NCBI RefSeq assembly: GCF_003852545.1
Contig: NZ_QAJR01000044.1
Span: forward strand, 33,675-84,033
Direction of reading: 5' to 3'
Source of the DNA: Acidovorax sp. FJL06
GTDB lineage: Bacteria > Pseudomonadota > Gammaproteobacteria > Burkholderiales > Burkholderiaceae_C
Length of the DNA: 50,359 bases
The notes under the pieces were generated by a model that saw only the letters and a list, made by a program, of their open reading frames with translations, was not told the origin of the DNA and ran no database searches. The translations under genes and the position numbers were made by a program. Below, piece after piece: positions 8,377 through 16,053 of the stretch. How positions within the stretch are numbered: position 1 is the stretch's first letter; each line of letters opens with the position of its first letter.

Positions 8377-9459
8377 ATGGATCGTCGTTCAATCATCAAG
8401 CACGCTGGCATTGCCGGTGTGCTGGCTGCGGGCGCTGCGCCTGCTGTCCACGCCCAGGCCGCCATTCGCTGGCGTCTGGCGTCCAGCTTCCCCAAGTCGC
8501 TGGACACCATCTATGGTGGCGCTGATGTGTTCTCCAAGGCCGTCAAGGCCATGTCCGGCGGCAAGTTTGAAATCTCCGTGCATGCGGGTGGTGAGCTGAT
8601 GCCTCCCTTTGGCGTGCTCGATGGCGTGCAACAAGGCACCGTGGAGATGTGCCACACCGTGCCTTACTACTTCTACGGCAAGAACCCCGCGTTCGCCCTG
8701 GGTTCGGCTGTGCCCTTCGGCTTCAATGCCCGCCAGATGAACGCCTGGATGCTGCACGGCAATGGCCGCAAGCTGATGAACGAGTTCTACTCGAACTACA
8801 ACGCCATCAGCTTCGCCGGCGGCAACACCGGCACGCAGATGGGCGGCTGGTTCCGCAAGGAGATCAAGTCTCCCGCCGACTTCAAGGGCATGAAGATGCG
8901 CCTGGGCGGCGGCCTGGTGGGCGAAGTGATGCAGAAGCTGGGCGCTGTGCCCCAGAGCATCCCTGGCGGCGAAATCTACCAAGCCCTCGAAAAGGGTACG
9001 CTGGACGCCGCCGAGTGGGTGGGGCCGTACGACGACCAGAAGCTGGGCTTCAACAAGGTGGCTCCGTTCTACTACTACCCCGGCTGGTGGGAAGGTGGTC
9101 CGGAAGTGGACTTCTTCATCAACCAGAAGGCGTTCGACGGCCTGTCCTCCGAGAACAAGGCCATCATCGAAGCGGCAACCAATGTGGCCCACATCGACAT
9201 GCTGGCCAAGTACGACGCGCTGAACCCCACGGCCCTCAAGCAACTGGTGGCCGCCAAGACCAAGGTGCTGCCGTTCTCGCAAGCCGTGATGGACGCTTCG
9301 TTCAAGGCCTCGATGGAAGTCTTCGCAGAGAATGACGCCAAGAGCCCCGAGTGGAAGAAGATCTACGCCGACATGCGCTCCTTCCAGCGCGACCAGATCC
9401 TGTGGTTCCGCTTCGCCGAAGCGCGCTACGACACCTTCATGTCTGCGCAAAAGGTCTAA
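8377..9459 (+). CDS. dctP: TRAP transporter substrate-binding protein, DctP family
   Basis: A 360-aa periplasmic solute receptor that delivers ligand to a DctQM permease. The N terminus, MDRRSIIKHAGIAGVLAAGA, carries a twin-arginine motif followed by a hydrophobic stretch and an AxA-type cleavage site (VHA-QA), suggesting Tat export. The mature part begins IRWRLASSFPKSLDTIYGG, which I recall from 2-oxoacid-binding (TakP-like) receptors; the ligand is therefore probably a monocarboxylate or 2-oxoacid, as inference. The start is set by the GGAGAG ribosome site at 8365-8370. The permease genes are on the opposite strand, tail to tail, instead of in one operon. Confidence 0.88.
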   Translation: MDRRSIIKHAGIAGVLAAGAAPAVHAQAAIRWRLASSFPKSLDTIYGGADVFSKAVKAMSGGKFEISVHAGGELMPPFGVLDGVQQGTVEMCHTVPYYFYGKNPAFALGSAVPFGFNARQMNAWMLHGNGRKLMNEFYSNYNAISFAGGNTGTQMGGWFRKEIKSPADFKGMKMRLGGGLVGEVMQKLGAVPQSIPGGEIYQALEKGTLDAAEWVGPYDDQKLGFNKVAPFYYYPGWWEGGPEVDFFINQKAFDGLSSENKAIIEAATNVAHIDMLAKYDALNPTALKQLVAAKTKVLPFSQAVMDASFKASMEVFAENDAKSPEWKKIYADMRSFQRDQILWFRFAEARYDTFMSAQKV

Positions 9460-9515
9460 GGTTCGGGCCGGGCAAGGCGGCGCAGGCTGCCTTGTTCTTG
9501 GACCCACCCTATGCC

Positions 9516-9546
9516 AACCCGCCTGGTTCGCCAGGCGGGTTTTTTT
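9516..9546 (+). terminator. Rho-independent terminator after dctP
   Basis: AACCCGCCTGG, a TTCG tetraloop and CCAGGCGGGTT form a perfect 11-bp stem followed by a run of T. It lies 56 bases after the dctP stop codon. Confidence 0.92.
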
Positions 9547-9786
9547 GCGTCCGTGGTTTCCGTGGGGCGGGTGTTGCCGGGCCCGGGGCGCGGCCATGTG
9601 GTGCGCCGTGCGCGGCAGGGGGTTGTGGGCCGTGGCGCGCCGCCATGGGTGGCACCCGGCGGGGTGGGTGGCATAGCCTGGTGCCGGAGCGTGCAGGAAC
9701 ATCCCTGGCGAGTGCGGGCCTACCGTGTGCATCTGCCGGCCTGCGCACACACCTCAGCGCACAGCCTTGTGCTATGTGCCCATGAA

Positions 9787-9821
9787 AAAGGCCCCTGCAG
9801 ATCCTGTCTGCAGGGGCCTTT
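9787..9821 (-). terminator. Rho-independent terminator after dctM
   Basis: AAAGGCCCCTGCAG and its exact reverse complement form a 14-bp stem with a seven-base loop, followed on the minus strand by a short T-run. It ends the dctQ-dctM transcript. The gap 9460-9895 contains this, the dctP terminator and a short direct repeat of GGTCAGCCCC near 9845-9866; I see no gene in it. Confidence 0.85.
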
Positions 9822-9895
9822 GGGCGCGGATTCCGGGGGCCGGTGGTCAGCCCCGGTCAGCCCCGGGAAGAGGCGTGGCGCACGCCACGCACTTG

Positions 9896-11692
9896 TTACT
9901 TCTTTTCGTTGGCCATCGAGTCCTGCAGGGCCTTCAGCGGGTCGTCGGCCGCAGCGGGTGCGGAGGATGCCTCGCCGGCGGGCGCGGATGCCGCGCCTTC
10001 CATGCCGGCCGTGGGGTCGATGGCTTCTGGGGCACCTGCCGCATCGGGCATGGTGGCTTCCATTTCCATGCGGACCTTGTCCAGGTCGTAGACCTCTTCC
10101 TTGTCGAGGCCGCTGGAGACGATGCCTGGGAACGCAATGATCAGGCCCACCATCAGCAGCTGAATGACCAGGAAGGGGATGGCTCCCCAGTAGATCTGGG
10201 GCGTGGTCACCGGGGCAATCATCTTCTTGGTGACCTTGTCCATGTACTCCTTCACAGGGGCCACGCTGCGCAGGTAGAACAGCGCGAAGCCGAACGGTGG
10301 GTGCATGAACGAGGTCTGCATGTTCACGGCCAGCAGCACGCCGAACCAGATCAGGTCAATGCCCAGCTTGTGGGCCACGGGGGCCAGCAGGGGCACCACG
10401 ATGAAGGACAGCTCGAAGAAGTCCAGGAAGAACGCCAGGAAGAACACCATGATGTTCACGACGATCAGGAAGCCCAGTTGGCCACCGGGCAGGCCGGTCA
10501 GCAGGTGCTCCACCCACAGCGGGCCGTCCACACCCTGGAAGGTCAGGCCGAACATGGTGGCGCCCACCAGGATGAACACCACGAAACACGACAGCTTGGT
10601 GGTGGTGGTCACGGCCTGCTTGAGCAGCGACAGCGACAGCCGGCCGCGGATGATGGCCATGATGCCGGCACCCAGAGCGCCCATGGCACCGCCTTCGGTG
10701 GGGGTTGCCACGCCCAGGAAGATGGTGCCCAGCACCAGGAAGATCAGCAGCAGCGGCGGGATCAGCACAAAGGTCACGCGCTCGGCCACGCGGGAGAGCA
10801 GGCCCAGGCGGGTGATCTTGTTGATGCTGGCGGCCACGAAGGCCAGGGCCACGCCGAAGCACATGGACACCACGATGGTTTCGTCGAGGGCGACCTTCTC
10901 CACCACCTCGCCCGACCACCAGCTGTGCAGGGTGGGCATGTTCTTGGCCACGTAGACCGAGGCGGCCACGCAGATGCCGGTCAGGACCAGCAGCGAGGGC
11001 ACACCGCTCTTGCCGTTGTCTCCCCGGAGCGTGCGGGCTTCGGGCGGGAGGGCGGGCACCCACTGGGGCTTGAAGATCGCCAGCAGGATGATGTACAGCG
11101 CATAGAAGCCGGTGAGCATCAGGCCGGGCAGGAAGGCGCCCTTGTACATGTCGCCCACGCTGCGGCCCATCTGGTCGGCAATGATGATGAGCACCAGCGA
11201 AGGGGGGATGATCTGCGCCAGCGTGCCGGAGGCGGCAATCACCCCCGCTGCCAGCCGCCGGTCATAGCCGTAGCGCAGCATGATGGGCAGCGAGATCAGG
11301 CCCATCGAGATCACGGAAGCGGCCACCACGCCCGTGGTGGCTGCCAGCAGCGCGCCCACGAAGATCACGGCCAGCGCCAGACCGCCACGGATGGGGCCGA
11401 AGAGCTGACCGATGGTGTCCAGCAGGTCTTCCGCCATCCCGCTTCGCTCCAATATGAGCCCCATCAGCGTGAAGAACGGAATGGCCAGCAGGGTGTCGTT
11501 CTGCATGATGCCGAAAATGCGCAGCGGCACGGCTTGCAGCAGGGCTTCGGGCAGCACGCCCAGCTCAATGCCCACGAAGGCGAAGAACAGTCCGCAGGCG
11601 CCCAGGCTGAAGGCGACCGGAAAGCCCACCAGCAAGAAGCAGATGAGCCCCACAAACATGATGGGGGCGAGGTTGTGTGTCAGAAATTCCAT
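9896..11692 (-). CDS. dctM: TRAP transporter large permease subunit, DctM family (long form)
   Basis: A 598-aa inner-membrane protein and the ion-coupled transport subunit of a TRAP system. It has about a dozen or more hydrophobic segments; the segment around VALDETIVVSMCFGVALAFV lies in an inserted middle region. Typical DctM proteins are about 430 aa, so this one is longer, with a middle insertion (about 215-290) and a C-terminal acidic, Ala/Pro-rich tail (about 535-598) that looks disordered. It follows dctQ by 14 bases on the same strand. Together with dctP it would import a carboxylate using a sodium gradient. Confidence 0.9.
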   Translation of the reverse strand: MEFLTHNLAPIMFVGLICFLLVGFPVAFSLGACGLFFAFVGIELGVLPEALLQAVPLRIFGIMQNDTLLAIPFFTLMGLILERSGMAEDLLDTIGQLFGPIRGGLALAVIFVGALLAATTGVVAASVISMGLISLPIMLRYGYDRRLAAGVIAASGTLAQIIPPSLVLIIIADQMGRSVGDMYKGAFLPGLMLTGFYALYIILLAIFKPQWVPALPPEARTLRGDNGKSGVPSLLVLTGICVAASVYVAKNMPTLHSWWSGEVVEKVALDETIVVSMCFGVALAFVAASINKITRLGLLSRVAERVTFVLIPPLLLIFLVLGTIFLGVATPTEGGAMGALGAGIMAIIRGRLSLSLLKQAVTTTTKLSCFVVFILVGATMFGLTFQGVDGPLWVEHLLTGLPGGQLGFLIVVNIMVFFLAFFLDFFELSFIVVPLLAPVAHKLGIDLIWFGVLLAVNMQTSFMHPPFGFALFYLRSVAPVKEYMDKVTKKMIAPVTTPQIYWGAIPFLVIQLLMVGLIIAFPGIVSSGLDKEEVYDLDKVRMEMEATMPDAAGAPEAIDPTAGMEGAASAPAGEASSAPAAADDPLKALQDSMANEKK

Positions 11693-11706
11693 GGTGTGTG
11701 CTCCGC

Positions 11707-12327
11707 TCAGACGGCCTCGGTCTTGTTCTTGCCGTTGCCCTTGGCGGCTTCAGCCAGGTTGCGGATGGATTCGGCCAGTTCTTCCTCGGCCGTCTTCTCC
11801 ACTTTCTTGACCGTGGGGTCTTCGATCAGGCCTTGCAGGAAGCCCAGGCGCTTGATCAGCTCGGAGATACCCTGCAGCCACAAGAGCGCAAAGCCCAGCG
11901 GCATCATCATGTACACGGGCCAGCGGATCAGGCCGCCAGCGTTGTTCGACATTTCTCCCGACGCCAGGGCGCGCGTGAAGAAGGGAACGCCGTACCAGAG
12001 CACGGCCAGGCACATGGGCGTGAGGAAGGCGATGAGGCCGAACACGTCGATCCAGATCTGGGTGCGCTTGGAAAAGCGGCTGGAGACCACGTCCACCTTC
12101 ACGTGCTCGCCCTGCAGCAGCGTGTAGCCCGCAGCCAGCAGGAACGAAGCGGCAAACAGGTACCACTGCACTTCCAGAAAGGCGTTGGAGCTGATGTTGA
12201 ACGCTTTGCGTACCACGGCGTTCACGCCGCTGATGACCGTGGAGGCCAGGATCAGCCAGACCACGTACTTGCCGACCTGGGTGTTAAGCCAGTCGATCCC
12301 CCTCGATAACTTCAATAGAGCCTGCAT
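11707..12327 (-). CDS. dctQ: TRAP transporter small permease subunit, DctQ family
   Basis: A 206-aa membrane protein with four predicted transmembrane helices. It is the small subunit that binds DctM and helps dock the receptor. The start is the ATG beginning MQALLKLSRGIDWLN; codons further upstream are not family-like. The C-terminal 40 residues are charged (KKVEKTAEEELAESIRNLAE), a cytoplasmic tail with coiled-coil character. It is the first gene of a dctQ-dctM operon, convergent with dctP, which is an uncommon arrangement. Confidence 0.88.
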   Translation of the reverse strand: MQALLKLSRGIDWLNTQVGKYVVWLILASTVISGVNAVVRKAFNISSNAFLEVQWYLFAASFLLAAGYTLLQGEHVKVDVVSSRFSKRTQIWIDVFGLIAFLTPMCLAVLWYGVPFFTRALASGEMSNNAGGLIRWPVYMMMPLGFALLWLQGISELIKRLGFLQGLIEDPTVKKVEKTAEEELAESIRNLAEAAKGNGKNKTEAV

Positions 12328-12487
12328 GGTGTCTCCAATAAAAAGGCTGTGCGCGCGATATGCCGGTCCGCCCACGGGTGGGCGCAGCGGATCGACAAAC
12401 TTTTACAACGGCGCGATTCTACGGAGCACTGTAGGTCCAGGCTGACAGCTGCGTGACGGTGTTATCCCTCAGCGCATCCTCATTCTT

Positions 12488-12508
12488 TAGCTATCAAAAA
12501 TAGAGCAA
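12488..12508 (+). repeat. Partial copy (D) of the dispersed repeat
   Basis: TAGCTATCAAAAATAGAGCA plus A matches the distal end of the 64-bp repeat (GCAGCTATCAAAAAAGAAGC in copy F). It abuts the stop codon of the ModE-HTH regulator gene, which runs on the other strand. Confidence 0.55.
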
Positions 12509-13636
12509 TTAGGGTTTCTGCCTAGATGTCGAAGCGCGCTTTTTCCGTGCAAATTGCCACCAGGGCAGCACGGTGCTCATGGCCAGCACCTCGCCGCAGT
12601 GCAGGGGGGCGTAGCCGGGCAGGGCCTGCATGTGGGCCTGCCACTCGGGGGTTTGCAGCAGGGCGCGCAGGGCCTGCGTGGCGGGCTGGTCCAGGCTGGC
12701 CTTGAGGCAGGCCAGGTGGTAGCGCTCATGCACCAGCGGCACAAAATCCAGCCCGCGCGCACGCGCTGCCACCTCGATGCCCATGCCCACGTCCGCCGTG
12801 CCCGCTGCCACGGCTTGCGCGATGGCGGTGTGCGAAGGCTCGTTGAGCTGGTAGCCCTGGATGGCCTGGGCATCCAGGCCCGCCTGTGCCAGCAGGTCGT
12901 CGAGCAGCACGCGCGTGCCCGTGCCTAGCGGCCGGTTGATGAAACGGGCGCCGGTGCGGGCCACGTCCTCCAGGCTGTGCAGCCCCAACGGGTTGCCCGG
13001 CGCCACGATGAGGCCCTGCGTGCGCTGGGCAAAGCCGATAACCTTGTGCAGCCCGGGCTGCAGCAGGGGCTGGTAGGTGCGCGCGGTGAGCGACGCCGCG
13101 GCCGCGCCCTCCACCGTGTGAAAGCCCGCCAGCGTGCAGCGCCCTTCGTTGAGCGCGCGGATCGCGTCCACGCTGCCGGTGAAGCGGATGTCCAGGTGCA
13201 GCGCGCCCGCGTCGGCCTGCGTGGCCGCATGGGCACGCAGCGCCACCAGTGCGTCGTCGTGGCTGGCGTACAGGGTGAGCACATGGGCATGGGGGTCGAA
13301 GGCCACGGCAAATGCGCGCTCCAGGTCGGCGTGCAGCGCCGCGATCTGTGGCGCCAGCCGCGCCTGGGCCTGGCGCTCGGCCCACAGCAGCTTGGTCCCG
13401 AACTCGCTGAGCTGTGCCGACTGGCCCTTGCCCCAGATGATCAGTTCGCCACCCAACTGGTCTTCCCAGCGCTTGAGGGCGCCCCAGACATGGCGGTACG
13501 ACAGGTCCAGCGCGCGTGCCGCGCCCGAGATGGAGCCGCGTTCGGCCACGGCCTGCAGCAGCTCGGGCAGCGGATTGCGGATGAGCGCGGTGCCAGCATC
13601 CCGGCTCAATGTGTAGTGAAGTTGGACCCTATGCAC
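12509..13636 (-). CDS. ModE-type HTH fused to a periplasmic-binding-protein-like domain; probable tup regulator
   Basis: A 375-aa one-component regulator. Residues about 20-85 form a LysR/ModE-like winged helix (AVAERGSISGAARALDLSYR is the recognition region). Residues about 110-345 look like a type 2 binding protein of the molybdate/tungstate class, with a phosphate-like loop around RPLGTGTRVLLDD. It is divergent from tupBCA, so it most likely senses tungstate or molybdate and controls that operon. The start codon is GTG (13634-13636); a TTG nine codons in is an alternative. There is no TOBE/Mop domain, unlike true ModE at 24788. A dyad lies 8 bases upstream of its start. Confidence 0.75.
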   Translation of the reverse strand: MHRVQLHYTLSRDAGTALIRNPLPELLQAVAERGSISGAARALDLSYRHVWGALKRWEDQLGGELIIWGKGQSAQLSEFGTKLLWAERQAQARLAPQIAALHADLERAFAVAFDPHAHVLTLYASHDDALVALRAHAATQADAGALHLDIRFTGSVDAIRALNEGRCTLAGFHTVEGAAAASLTARTYQPLLQPGLHKVIGFAQRTQGLIVAPGNPLGLHSLEDVARTGARFINRPLGTGTRVLLDDLLAQAGLDAQAIQGYQLNEPSHTAIAQAVAAGTADVGMGIEVAARARGLDFVPLVHERYHLACLKASLDQPATQALRALLQTPEWQAHMQALPGYAPLHCGEVLAMSTVLPWWQFARKKRASTSRQKP

Positions 13637-13644
13637 GGACGTTC

Positions 13645-13658
13645 ATATCGCTGGATAT
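13645..13658. promoter_or_regulatory. Candidate operator between the regulator and tupB
   Basis: ATATCGCTGGATAT contains perfect ATATC/GATAT arms around GCTG. It sits in the 61-base divergent gap, 8 bases from the regulator start and 39 bases from tupB, where one bound protein could control both. Identification is by position and symmetry only. Confidence 0.45.
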
Positions 13659-13697
13659 TGGATGGGTGCCTACGATAGCCCAAACTGATCACCGGCC

Positions 13698-14435
13698 ATG
13701 TCCACCCTTTCCGAAAGCGCGGGCACAGCGCTGCAACTCACCCTCTCGTCCGACCCCGTCCTCTGGACCATCGTGGGCCGCTCCCTGTCCGTCAGTGCCA
13801 CGGCCTGCCTGCTGGCCTGCGGCATCGGCCTGGTGCTGGGGGCCTGGCTGGGCGTGGCCCGCTTCGTGGGGCGCGGGGCGGCGCTGGCGGTGCTCAACAC
13901 CTTGCTGGCCGTGCCCTCGGTGGTGGTGGGGCTGGTGGTGTACCTGGTGCTTTCGCGCAGCGGGCCGCTGGGGTCGCTGGGCTGGCTGTTCAGCTTCAAG
14001 GCCATGGTGCTGGCGCAGGCCATCCTGGTGCTGCCGGTGGTCACCGCGCTCACGCGCCAGGTGGTGGAAGACGCCGAGCGCGCACATGGCGAGCAGTTGC
14101 GCTCCATGGGCGCGGGCCCGCTGCTGCGCAGCCTGCTGCTGGCCTGGGATGAGCGCTATGCGCTGCTCACGGTGCTGCTGGCCTCGTTTGGCCGCGCCAT
14201 CTCCGAGGTGGGCGCGGTGATGATCGTGGGCGGCAACATCGACGGCTTCACGCGCGTGATGACCACGGCCATCGCGCTGGAGACCAGCAAGGGCGACCTG
14301 CCCCTGGCGCTGGCGCTGGGCATCATCCTGCTGGCCGTGGTGCTGGCGCTCAATGTGCTGATCGCCCTGGTGCGCCGCTGGCGCGAGCGCGTGGATGGCT
14401 CGGCCTCCAGCACGCCCGTGGGGGTGGCGGCATGA
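13698..14435 (+). CDS. tupB: Tungstate-type ABC transporter permease
   Basis: A 245-aa inner-membrane permease of the tungstate/molybdate ABC uptake class. It has about five to six hydrophobic segments and the cytoplasmic EAA loop near EQLRSMGAGPLLRSLLLAW (about 134-152), which contacts the ATPase. The segment FGRAISEVGAVMIVGGNI (about 163-180) is characteristic of TupB. Its stop overlaps the tupC start (ATGA), so the three genes are translationally coupled. Assignment to tungstate over molybdate comes mainly from the TupA-like receptor two genes downstream and the separate modABC set at 20-22.7 kb. Confidence 0.85.
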   Translation: MSTLSESAGTALQLTLSSDPVLWTIVGRSLSVSATACLLACGIGLVLGAWLGVARFVGRGAALAVLNTLLAVPSVVVGLVVYLVLSRSGPLGSLGWLFSFKAMVLAQAILVLPVVTALTRQVVEDAERAHGEQLRSMGAGPLLRSLLLAWDERYALLTVLLASFGRAISEVGAVMIVGGNIDGFTRVMTTAIALETSKGDLPLALALGIILLAVVLALNVLIALVRRWRERVDGSASSTPVGVAA

Positions 14436-15166
14436 GCATCGAAGTGCCTTCGGAAACCCCCTGGGTCGATCTGCGCCAGGTAACGGTGCGCTACGGCCGC
14501 GTGCAGGCGCTGGAGCAGGTCACGCTGCGCATCACCCCGGGCGAACGCGTGGCGCTGGTGGGGGCCAACGGCAGTGGCAAAAGCACGCTGCTGCGGGTGC
14601 TCAACGGCCTGGCCGGCGCCAGTGGCGGTGGCCTGCACTGCGACGCCACGCTGCGCCAGGCCATGCTGTTCCAGCGCCCGCACATGCTGCGCACCAGCGC
14701 ACAGAACAACGTGGCGCTGGGCCTGTGGCTGCGTGGCACGCGCTGGCGCGATGCGCGGCTGCAGGCGCTGACGGCGTTGCAGCGCGTGGGCCTGCAGGAC
14801 ATTGCCGCGCAGAACGCGCGCACGCTGTCGGGCGGCCAGCAGCAGCGGGTGGCGCTGGCCCGTGCCTGGGCGCTGCGGCCTGATGTGCTGCTGCTCGACG
14901 AACCCACCGCCAGCCTGGACCCCCACGCCAAGCGCGAGGTCGAGGCCCTGATGGCCGACTTTGCCGCCAGCCATGGTGCAGCCGGCCCGGCCCACCCCGT
15001 GACCATGGTGTTCAGCAGCCACAACCTGGGCCAGGTCAAGCGCCTGGCCAGCCGCGTGGTCTACATGGAGCATGGCCGCCTGGTGGCCGACCTGCCCGTG
15101 CACGACTTCTTCAACGGCCCCCTGCCCGAGGCCGCCCGCTTGTTTGTCAAAGGAGAACTGGGATGA
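14432..15166 (+). CDS. tupC: Tungstate-type ABC transporter ATP-binding protein
   Basis: A 244-aa ABC ATPase that powers TupB. Walker A is GANGSGKS (44-51), the signature is LSGGQQQR (132-139) and Walker B is VLLLDE (152-157). It lacks the C-terminal TOBE domain found in ModC, as expected for TupC. It starts inside the tupB stop codon and its own stop overlaps the tupA start. An AGGAG site for tupA lies inside its last codons. Confidence 0.88.
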   Translation: MSIEVPSETPWVDLRQVTVRYGRVQALEQVTLRITPGERVALVGANGSGKSTLLRVLNGLAGASGGGLHCDATLRQAMLFQRPHMLRTSAQNNVALGLWLRGTRWRDARLQALTALQRVGLQDIAAQNARTLSGGQQQRVALARAWALRPDVLLLDEPTASLDPHAKREVEALMADFAASHGAAGPAHPVTMVFSSHNLGQVKRLASRVVYMEHGRLVADLPVHDFFNGPLPEAARLFVKGELG

Positions 15167-16020
15167 TGGCGATGACAGAGAATTTCAATCTTTTTAAGCC
15201 CCTTGCGCGCGTCCAGTGTGCGCTGATAGCTACTATTTTTGTAGCGTCTGGTGCAGTGTCCGCTCAAAACATCACCATGGCGTCTACCACATCCACCGAG
15301 CAGTCGGGCCTGTTTGGCCACCTGATGCCCGAGTTCAAGAAGGCCAGTGGCCTGGATGTGAAGGTGGTGGCCCTGGGCACGGGCCAGGCGCTCGACATGG
15401 CGCGCCGGGGCGACGCCGACGTGCTGTTCGTGCACGACCAGGCGGCCGAAGAAAAGTTTGTGGCCGACGGCTGGGGCGTGAAGCGCTACCCGGTGATGTA
15501 CAACGACTTCATCCTGATCGGTCCCAAGGACGACCCCGCCGGTGTGCGCGGCACCGGCGGCAAGGACATCGTGCAGGCGCTGCAGAAGCTCGCGTCCGGC
15601 AACGGCAGCTTTGTCTCGCGTGGCGACAAGAGCGGCACCCACGCGGCCGAGCTGCGCTACTGGGCGCTGGCGGGTGCCGATGCCGCAAAACCCTCAAAAG
15701 GCAGCGGCTACAAGGAATGCGGCTGCGGCATGGGCCCTGCTCTCAACATCGCTGCGTCGAGCAACGCCTATGTGCTGGCCGACCGGGGCACCTGGCTCAA
15801 CTTCAAGAACCGCGCCGACCTGGCCGTGCTGGTGGAGGGTGACACCAGGCTCTTCAACCAGTACGGCGTGATGGTGGTCAACCCCGCCAAGCACCCGCAC
15901 GCGAAGGCGCAGGACGCGCAGAAGTTTGTGGACTGGGTGGTTTCGCTCGCCGGCCAGCAAGCCATTGCGGGGTACAAGATCGGCGGCGAGCAGCTGTTCT
16001 TCCCTAACGCACTGCGATGA
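15163..16020 (+). CDS. tupA: Tungstate-type ABC transporter substrate-binding protein
   Basis: A 285-aa periplasmic receptor. The mature part starts near QNITMASTTSTEQSGLFGHL, where the serine/threonine cluster is the oxyanion-binding loop of TupA/WtpA-like proteins; VVALGTGQALDMARRGDADV and RGDKSGTH are further family hallmarks. The signal peptide runs to about residue 34 (VSA-QN). Unusually, codons 7-28, covering its charged and hydrophobic parts, are a full-length copy of the dispersed 64-bp repeat (15181-15245). The start at 15163 is set by AGGAG at 15151-15155; a second ATG follows directly. Confidence 0.88.
   Translation: MMAMTENFNLFKPLARVQCALIATIFVASGAVSAQNITMASTTSTEQSGLFGHLMPEFKKASGLDVKVVALGTGQALDMARRGDADVLFVHDQAAEEKFVADGWGVKRYPVMYNDFILIGPKDDPAGVRGTGGKDIVQALQKLASGNGSFVSRGDKSGTHAAELRYWALAGADAAKPSKGSGYKECGCGMGPALNIAASSNAYVLADRGTWLNFKNRADLAVLVEGDTRLFNQYGVMVVNPAKHPHAKAQDAQKFVDWVVSLAGQQAIAGYKIGGEQLFFPNALR
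15181..15245 (+). repeat. Copy E of the dispersed repeat, inside the tupA signal-peptide codons
   Basis: This 65-base stretch aligns along its whole length with copy C. It opens with AATTTCAATCTTTTTAAGCC (compare AATTTGAACAAAATTGGCCT) and ends GCGCTGATAGCTACTATTTT plus TGTAGC. It is AT-rich compared with the rest of tupA and is read in frame. Confidence 0.7.
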
Positions 16021-16053
16021 CCTGTTTGGGGGCGGGACGCTCACCAGGCCAGG

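Noticed and set aside
9725-12127. An 800-codon open frame on the plus strand opposite dctM and dctQ
   Set aside because: Low-complexity His/Gln/Gly-rich product antisense to two clear TRAP genes; it crosses the dctM terminator.
15163-16020. Assigning the tup genes as a second molybdate or a phosphate/sulfate importer
   Set aside because: The receptor has TupA-like loops (STTSTEQSGLF, RGDKSGTH), and TupC lacks the TOBE domain of ModC. Tungstate is the best fit, though specificity needs measurement.
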